A DNA stretch of 29,822 bases from the NCBI RefSeq assembly GCF_000485595.1, contig NW_014577185.1, forward strand, positions 382,861 through 412,682, given 5' to 3'. Numbering within the stretch: the first letter of the stretch is position 1; every line of letters begins with the position of its first letter. This DNA comes from Priapulus caudatus (Eukaryota > Priapulida > Priapulimorpha > Priapulimorphida > Priapulidae). Of the stretch, positions 25,207 to 29,822 are shown piece after piece. The notes beneath the pieces were generated by a model. It was not told where the DNA came from. It was given only the letters and a program-made list of their open reading frames with translations, and did not search any database. A program made the translations under genes and the position numbers.

Positions 25207-28200
25207 GCTCAAGATTAATATGGAAGTCGGATGATAGCAAAGTAATCGGACGTTTACTCTACACGTATGTCAGCGCTTTACTTGCATCAGACGACTGGAC
25301 AAACATTACTGAACAATGTTTGGGTGCATGCTGTCGTGGTACCAGGAAAAGGTAAATTACAGGAAGAACCAAACAGTGCATATGCACACACACATTCAGA
25401 CGAAATGACCTTACACAGCATCTGTATAACATTGTAGGATTCTGACAATCGTATGTACTGCACTAGTACAGACATGTCTTGTTCAAATATGTAGGAATTC
25501 GTCAGGTATTTGTTGCACATTTATTGTTTCATGAAATATTGATCTTATGAAAATGTGATTATGTGTATTATGTAATGAAGTAAGATGTTATTAGTTCATA
25601 AACTCGGGAAATTATAGCCCAGGGTTTAAGCTGTTGTTCGCTAATTCGCCAAATCCTAATTAAAGTTTAATTTTGCAAAAAAATATTGTCATATATTCAC
25701 CATAAAGCTAAAGCTAATTAGGCCATTCAGGCTGAACTCAAATTCTACCCACTAGCGACCGCTAAAAGCAAATTCATATGTCACTCGAATTCTACACGAG
25801 ATCGCTACTTGCTAACCCGAAGCATCGGGTACGTAATTTCTGCTGTCGTTACCTATGTCATCTGTTGATTGTAAACGAGGTTTTAGTGTCATGAATTTGA
25901 CAAAGACAGCCTTGCGCAACAGCATGACAGTCCGCCATCTCAGCACTCTTATTATGACGATTTCTGTTAATGGTGGGGACAGACGTGATTTTAATTTTGA
26001 AGACGGTCTTAAATGTCAAACAAAGGAGCACAGAGCTTTAAGATATGTTAATAAGTAGATGTGTTTTGTATCAAAAACAGTCATCAGTAACACTATATTA
26101 GTATTAATACAAAATACATGTGCGATATGTATGTAAAATAAATAGTGTGCTCAATAACCTTCTCTCCTTGGGCTTCATAATATGAAACTTGAATAAGCAC
26201 ACTATTAACTAGACAGAGGGCACTCGCGGAGAGTGCATACCTCCGCCAGCGACATAGCTCGTAGCAGCCGCTCGTTGCTGCTGCTTGCTCACATGTACAC
26301 GCTCGCTGCTGGCTGCTGCTGACTGACTGGCCTGCTGCTGACTCGACGCGCTAATATCGATCGCGCAACAGGCGAACACACTAACACACTACACGAGAGC
26401 GATCACATAACCTCCTCCACTTCGTGGGCGGAGATAATGATGTAAATACGATTTTCTAACCATTGTGCTATTGTTGTTAACACGGCTTTCAAATGTTGAT
26501 TGAAATACAATTAATTTAAATAAATGTCACATTTTGTTTGGCAAATGGGAAAGCATGAATTTGGCTAAATATTTTCATTATTAGCTGAAACCCTCATAGC
26601 CCTGTATTAGCAGTAATAACTAGCTAGCTAATCTAAGTCGAGCACATCCCAGTAGGTTCGTTCTGAGTAAATTCTCATCCATATAAAACGCCTGCCGTGG
26701 AAGGGCTTCAACGTGGCTTAATAACAATACGAGTGTACACGTGCTGCGCTTGTTCAGTTTTACGGTGTAAATGTCAAAGGGCACTGAAGGTTCCTTGCTA
26801 GTAATTACAGACCGTAGTCAGGCATGCCTTGCTGCCGGATGTGATTACAGACTGGGAGATGCAGAGCCTTACATTTGCCATGCTCTGCACACATCAATCC
26901 AGAAACATCGATTGATTTTTTTTCCACTGAACCTTGCATCTTGCACGTGCCCCTGCCAGCTTGGTTGCCATATTGGGGCAGATGCATTAATGATGGTCGT
27001 GTGGGGCATGCTGTGGCACTAAATGGGATTATTGATTATCTTTACTCTTGACACAATTGTACCTGTAGATCTAGCTGGAGGTAATTAGCGGAATAATGGA
27101 AATGCAGGCGAAATTTCACAAGGAACAATGTTGTTGCCACCAGACTACATTGACATGTTTAGAATATTATTCTGCTGTACATTTTTGTCATATTACCTAA
27201 ACCTAAGCGGTCAATTACCTATTATTTACACAGTGACTGGCTATTGTAGAGTTATGATATATTCAAACTTATTGTCTAGTTTTCATACTTTCCAGATTGC
27301 TTTGTATGACAAACAGCAATGGGAGGCAAATGTGGAGGAAAACGTTTCCATGGTATGTACAGGTTTACTGGTTTGTGAAACACTGCAAACCTGTTTTAAA
27401 TTTTACGGCTGGTGATATCAATCTTATTCAAAAATTAGTCCTTGTTTAAATTAAAAAATAATCAAAAAATAATTTTCTCATATATCAGTTACTCACATTA
27501 TTTATAATTGTAGTTTATTCCTGTATAACAAACCGAATCAACTTGTTAACAATTACCTTGTCCTGTTTACAAAAATAAATTGATAACTAATGTGTGCATG
27601 TGCTTATGTTAGATTGTAAAATATTCTTGCATATGTGCCATTAGTATATATTTTTTGCCACTGGAAACTAATTGATTGTGGGTATTTATCATTAATCGCA
27701 TTGTATTTCTGAGTAACTACATAAGGCATAATCTCATTTGCACACAATGCAATAAGAACAACACATACAGGTAATGTTTGAATTAGGCTACATAGCTGTC
27801 ACCTTTATTAATTGCACCTTTAGTCTTACTCTTTTACTTAACTTTGACTTGCACATTTAACTGAGATGGTGGTCATCCCATTTCATGAGACGTTCTTGTA
27901 TCCAAAATCAATGTATGATTTTTGTTTTAGGGGCTGAGATACATTACAAAGAAGTCTGGAAGGATAAAGACAGAACTCATTGATGTAGATCTTGTCAGAG
28001 GTATAGTAGCATATGTCAAGCATGATAGATTTGTTCTAGTGCATCATAAACTAGTGTATAAGCATATATGACCACAGCTGGCATGTGTGTGTTTGATTTT
28101 CACCGTTCAATGTATAGATTGATACAACATTTAATTTTTTAGCAGTTTTAATTTTGGCAATTAGATTTGTATTGCCAAGTACCTGCCATCGTACAGGACA

Positions 28201-28440
28201 CGTTTGGGACTGTCTGTTCATACACAAAATGTTTGCAAAATTGCAAATAAGTAGTAGTCTGCTATCATCAATGTTTAGGTTTGCTCTCAAGTGCTGCGTA
28301 GTAGGAGCTGAGTGTAACTTTTGCATTGCTGCGTACACCACAGGCTCGAGTTTTCCAAAGACAAAGCCCAAGCATGGCTGGCCAGTCATTGCCAAACGCG
28401 GGCTGCTCAGAGTACTGCTGCTCCCCATCTTCTACAAATG
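25207..28440 (+). CDS. PHTF: PHTF1/2 homologue, first four exons
   Basis: PHTF proteins are multi-pass ER membrane proteins with a conserved N-terminus that binds FEM1B; despite the name they are not clear transcription factors. Exons: 25207-25351 (coding from 25316), 27296-27352, 27931-28000 and 28344-28440, with matching phases (0, 0, 1, 2). The protein starts MFGCMLSWYQEK, then IALYDKQQWE, then TELIDVDLVRGSSFPKTKPK, then RGLLRVLLLPIFYKW. These align with the family's WYQKKIGAYDQQIWE, DLIDVDLIRGSTFAKAKP and KGLVRVVFFPLF. TGA lies two codons before the ATG, so this is the first usable start. The rest of the gene is beyond the window. PHTF1 versus PHTF2 cannot be decided. Confidence 0.9.
25316..25351 (+). 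CDS. PHTF: PHTF first coding segment
   Basis: ATG at 25316 lies inside an exon with acceptor tatttgcag (25206) and donor AAAAG|gtaaat. It has twelve codons ending SWYQEK. An alternative start at the internal ATG would give MLSWYQEK. The rest of the exon is 5' UTR. Confidence 0.85.
25837..26058 (+). pseudogene. hAT transposase C-terminal (dimerisation) remnant
   Basis: It reads LLSLPMSSVDCKRGFSVMNL, then TKTALRNSMTVRHLSTLIMTISVNGG, the typical 'LP.SSV.CERGFS.MN.IKT.LRN......L..LM' ending of hAT transposases and their domesticated ZNF862-like relatives. A stop codon sits directly upstream in frame and the catalytic core is absent. It lies in the PHTF intron on the same strand. Confidence 0.7.
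26216..26445. repeat. CTCCGCC-bounded, CTGCTG-rich repeat in PHTF intron
   Basis: GCATACCTCCGCC on the left and GGGCGGAGATAATG on the right form an imperfect inverted pair around GCTGCTG-rich DNA. It is clearly more GC-rich than its surroundings. CTTCGTGGGCG next to CCTCCTCCAC also occurs at 3818-3838. Possibly an old SINE or MITE. Confidence 0.4.
26446..27295. other. PHTF intron
   Basis: No further exon is needed here because 25351 and 27296 join in phase. An 83-codon open frame at 26771-27022 has no recognisable features. Confidence 0.5.
27296..27352 (+). CDS. PHTF: PHTF exon: IALYDKQQWE
   Basis: The acceptor is catactttccag and the donor is ATG|gtatgt. It has 19 codons in phase 0, matching IGAYDQQIWEKSIEQ of the family. 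Confidence 0.9.
27931..28000 (+). CDS. PHTF: PHTF exon: IDVDLVRG core
   Basis: The acceptor is tttgttttag and the donor is G|gtatag. GLRYITKKSGRIKTELIDVD aligns with the [20 protein letters not shown] block. Confidence 0.92.
28344..28440 (+). CDS. PHTF: PHTF exon: GSSFPKTKPK...LLLPIFYKW
   Basis: The acceptor is gtacaccacag and the donor is TG|gtatgt. It completes the split Gly and ends in a split Trp codon at the start of the first hydrophobic segment. Confidence 0.92.
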
Positions 28441-28486
28441 GTATGTCCATCAGCAATAATTGGGAAATTATGCTAGTTACATATAT

Positions 28487-28615
28487 AAACATACATCTAC
28501 ATACTTGTGTGTGGGTGTGCGTACATGCATGCCTGCGTGTGTGCATGTATCGTGTGCATATATGTGTGTTTGCGTGCATGCATCTTGTGGGTATTTGTGT
28601 TTGTGCGTGTGAATA
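28487..28615 (+). repeat. Alternating TG/CA-rich microsatellite
   Basis: An imperfect TGTG/TGCA tract with long purine-pyrimidine alternation follows the fourth PHTF exon. The reading frames through it are meaningless. Confidence 0.8.
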
Positions 28616-28971
28616 CTCGAGGTTAAAACGGTAAAATTGCGAAGCGAACGCGATTTAAAGAAGGGTATTGGTTAAGTGCCATTAAATTTATTTATATACA
28701 TTTAACACACTGAATAGTGAATTTAAGCAAAGCGTGGCATTCAGTTAGTCTACTCTTGAACATTGCAAAATTCTAGGTGGGGGAAGCTTACAGGGAGGGT
28801 AAAACTATTGTTAGTCCCCCCTCTCCTCTGTTTTCCCCTTCCCAGGTGGCTTACACCTCAGTGTAAACCCCCGGCATGAGGGAGCTTACAGGAAGGCTGA
28901 AACTTCATCATTATTCAGGCAATTCAGCTTGTCAAAACCGCTTGAATGTGAGGATGGAATTTCATAGGAGG

Positions 28972-29822
28972 TGGCAGTATTTTTCAGTAGTTCCCGTGTA
29001 GGGGGGTGGCAGGATTTCTCACTGGTAGCTCGTAGGGGGGTGGCAGGATTTCTCACTGGTAGTTTGTAGGGGGTGGCAGGATTTCTCACTGGTAGCTCGT
29101 AGGGGGGTGGCAGGATTTCTCACTGGTAGTTTGTAGGGGGTGGCAGGATTTCTCACTGGTAGCTCGTAGGGGGGTGGCAGGATTTCTCACGCTTGGTACT
29201 TGTAGGCGGGGCGTGGCAGGATTTCTCACTGGTAGGCTCGTAAGGGGGTGGGCAGATTTCTCCACTGGTAAGCCTCGTAGGGGGGTGGGCAGGATTTCCT
29301 CACTGGTAGCATCGAGTAGGGGGGTGTCAGGATTCTCACTGGTAAGCTCGTAAGGGGGGTGTCAGATTTCTTCCACTGGTAGCTCGAAGGGGGGTGGCAG
29401 GAATTCTCACTGGTAGCTTCGTAGGGGGGTGTCAGGATTTCTCACTGGTAGTCTGTAGGGGGTGGCAGAATTTCTCACTGGTTAGCTCGTAGGGGGTGGC
29501 AGGATTCTCACTGTAGCTCGAGGGGGGGGTGGCAAGAGATTTCCACGGTAGCTGTAGGGGGTCGTATCAGGATTTCTCACTGTAGCTCGTAGGGGGGTGG
29601 CAGGATTTCTCACTGGTAGCGTCGTAAGGGGGTGTGGCAGGTCTCTACTGGTAGCTCGTAGGGGGTCGGGGTCAGGAATTTTCTCACTGGTGTTTCCGTA
29701 GGGTGCAGGATTTCTCATGTGTAGTTCGTAGAGGGGTGGCAGGAATTTCTCACATGGTAGGCAGGTAGCTTGTAGGGGGGTGGCAGATCTCACTGGTACT
29801 CGTAGGGGGGTGGAGGATTTCA
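28972..29822. repeat. 33/34-bp minisatellite (GGTGGCAGGATTTCTCACTG) with 67-bp higher-order unit
   Basis: About 25 units. In the clean part (29000-29200) units ending GCTCGTAGGGGGG (34 bp) alternate with units ending TTTGTAGGGGG (33 bp), making a 67-bp dimer. From about 29195 on, the units carry many one-base gaps. Neither 33+34 nor the noisy part keeps a reading frame. It continues past the window edge. Confidence 0.9.

Noticed and set aside
28886-29793. Repeat proteins (RNPATPLRATS type) on the minus strand
   Set aside because: The 33- and 34-bp units change frame each time, so no continuous repeat protein is maintained.
28972-29822. CRISPR-like array of about 34-bp repeats
   Set aside because: The units are directly adjacent with no unique spacers, in an animal genome; this is a minisatellite.

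Overview
The window is animal nuclear DNA: AT-rich, with spliced genes (GT-AG introns, conserved intron positions), AATAAA signals and dense small non-autonomous DNA transposons. Three protein genes are recognisable from joined exons. All are standard metazoan genes, and the repeat content suggests a marine invertebrate (an echinoderm or another invertebrate deuterostome is possible). I cannot name the species from sequence alone.

Layout. 936-3262 (+): last four coding exons and 3' UTR of selenoprotein S (SELENOS), with an in-frame UGA as penultimate codon. 4240-5020: a possible pair of divergent small transcripts, not recognised. 20817-6988 (-): lysophosphatidic acid phosphatase type 6 (ACP6), ten exons with consistent phases giving about 456 codons, and a promoter-like block near 21010-21050. 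25207-28440 onward (+): the 5' end of PHTF (PHTF1/2 family), running off the right side. SELENOS and ACP6 converge; ACP6 and PHTF diverge.

About 4.3 kb of ACP6 (10366-14678, exons 3-5 plus introns) is present a second time at 14704-19012, separated by exactly 25 N. The second copy differs mainly by single-base insertions and deletions that break every exon, so this looks like an assembly/gap-filling artefact. A genuine duplication would also break the ACP6 frame. Most of the minisatellite at the right end (28972-29822) has the same noisy look.

The introns and spacers hold several mobile-element families with readable boundaries: two fold-back families with perfect 9-bp target duplications (Mutator-like), one of which carries degenerate TTAGGG telomere-type repeats; CAGGG-ended MITEs with 5-6 bp duplications; a GGCC-ended fold-back nested inside another MITE with a TTA duplication; a hAT-like MITE present both empty and filled by a 1.1-kb hairpin-ended element; and a hAT transposase C-terminal remnant in the first PHTF intron. 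No prokaryotic features, rRNA, tRNA or CRISPR arrays were seen.
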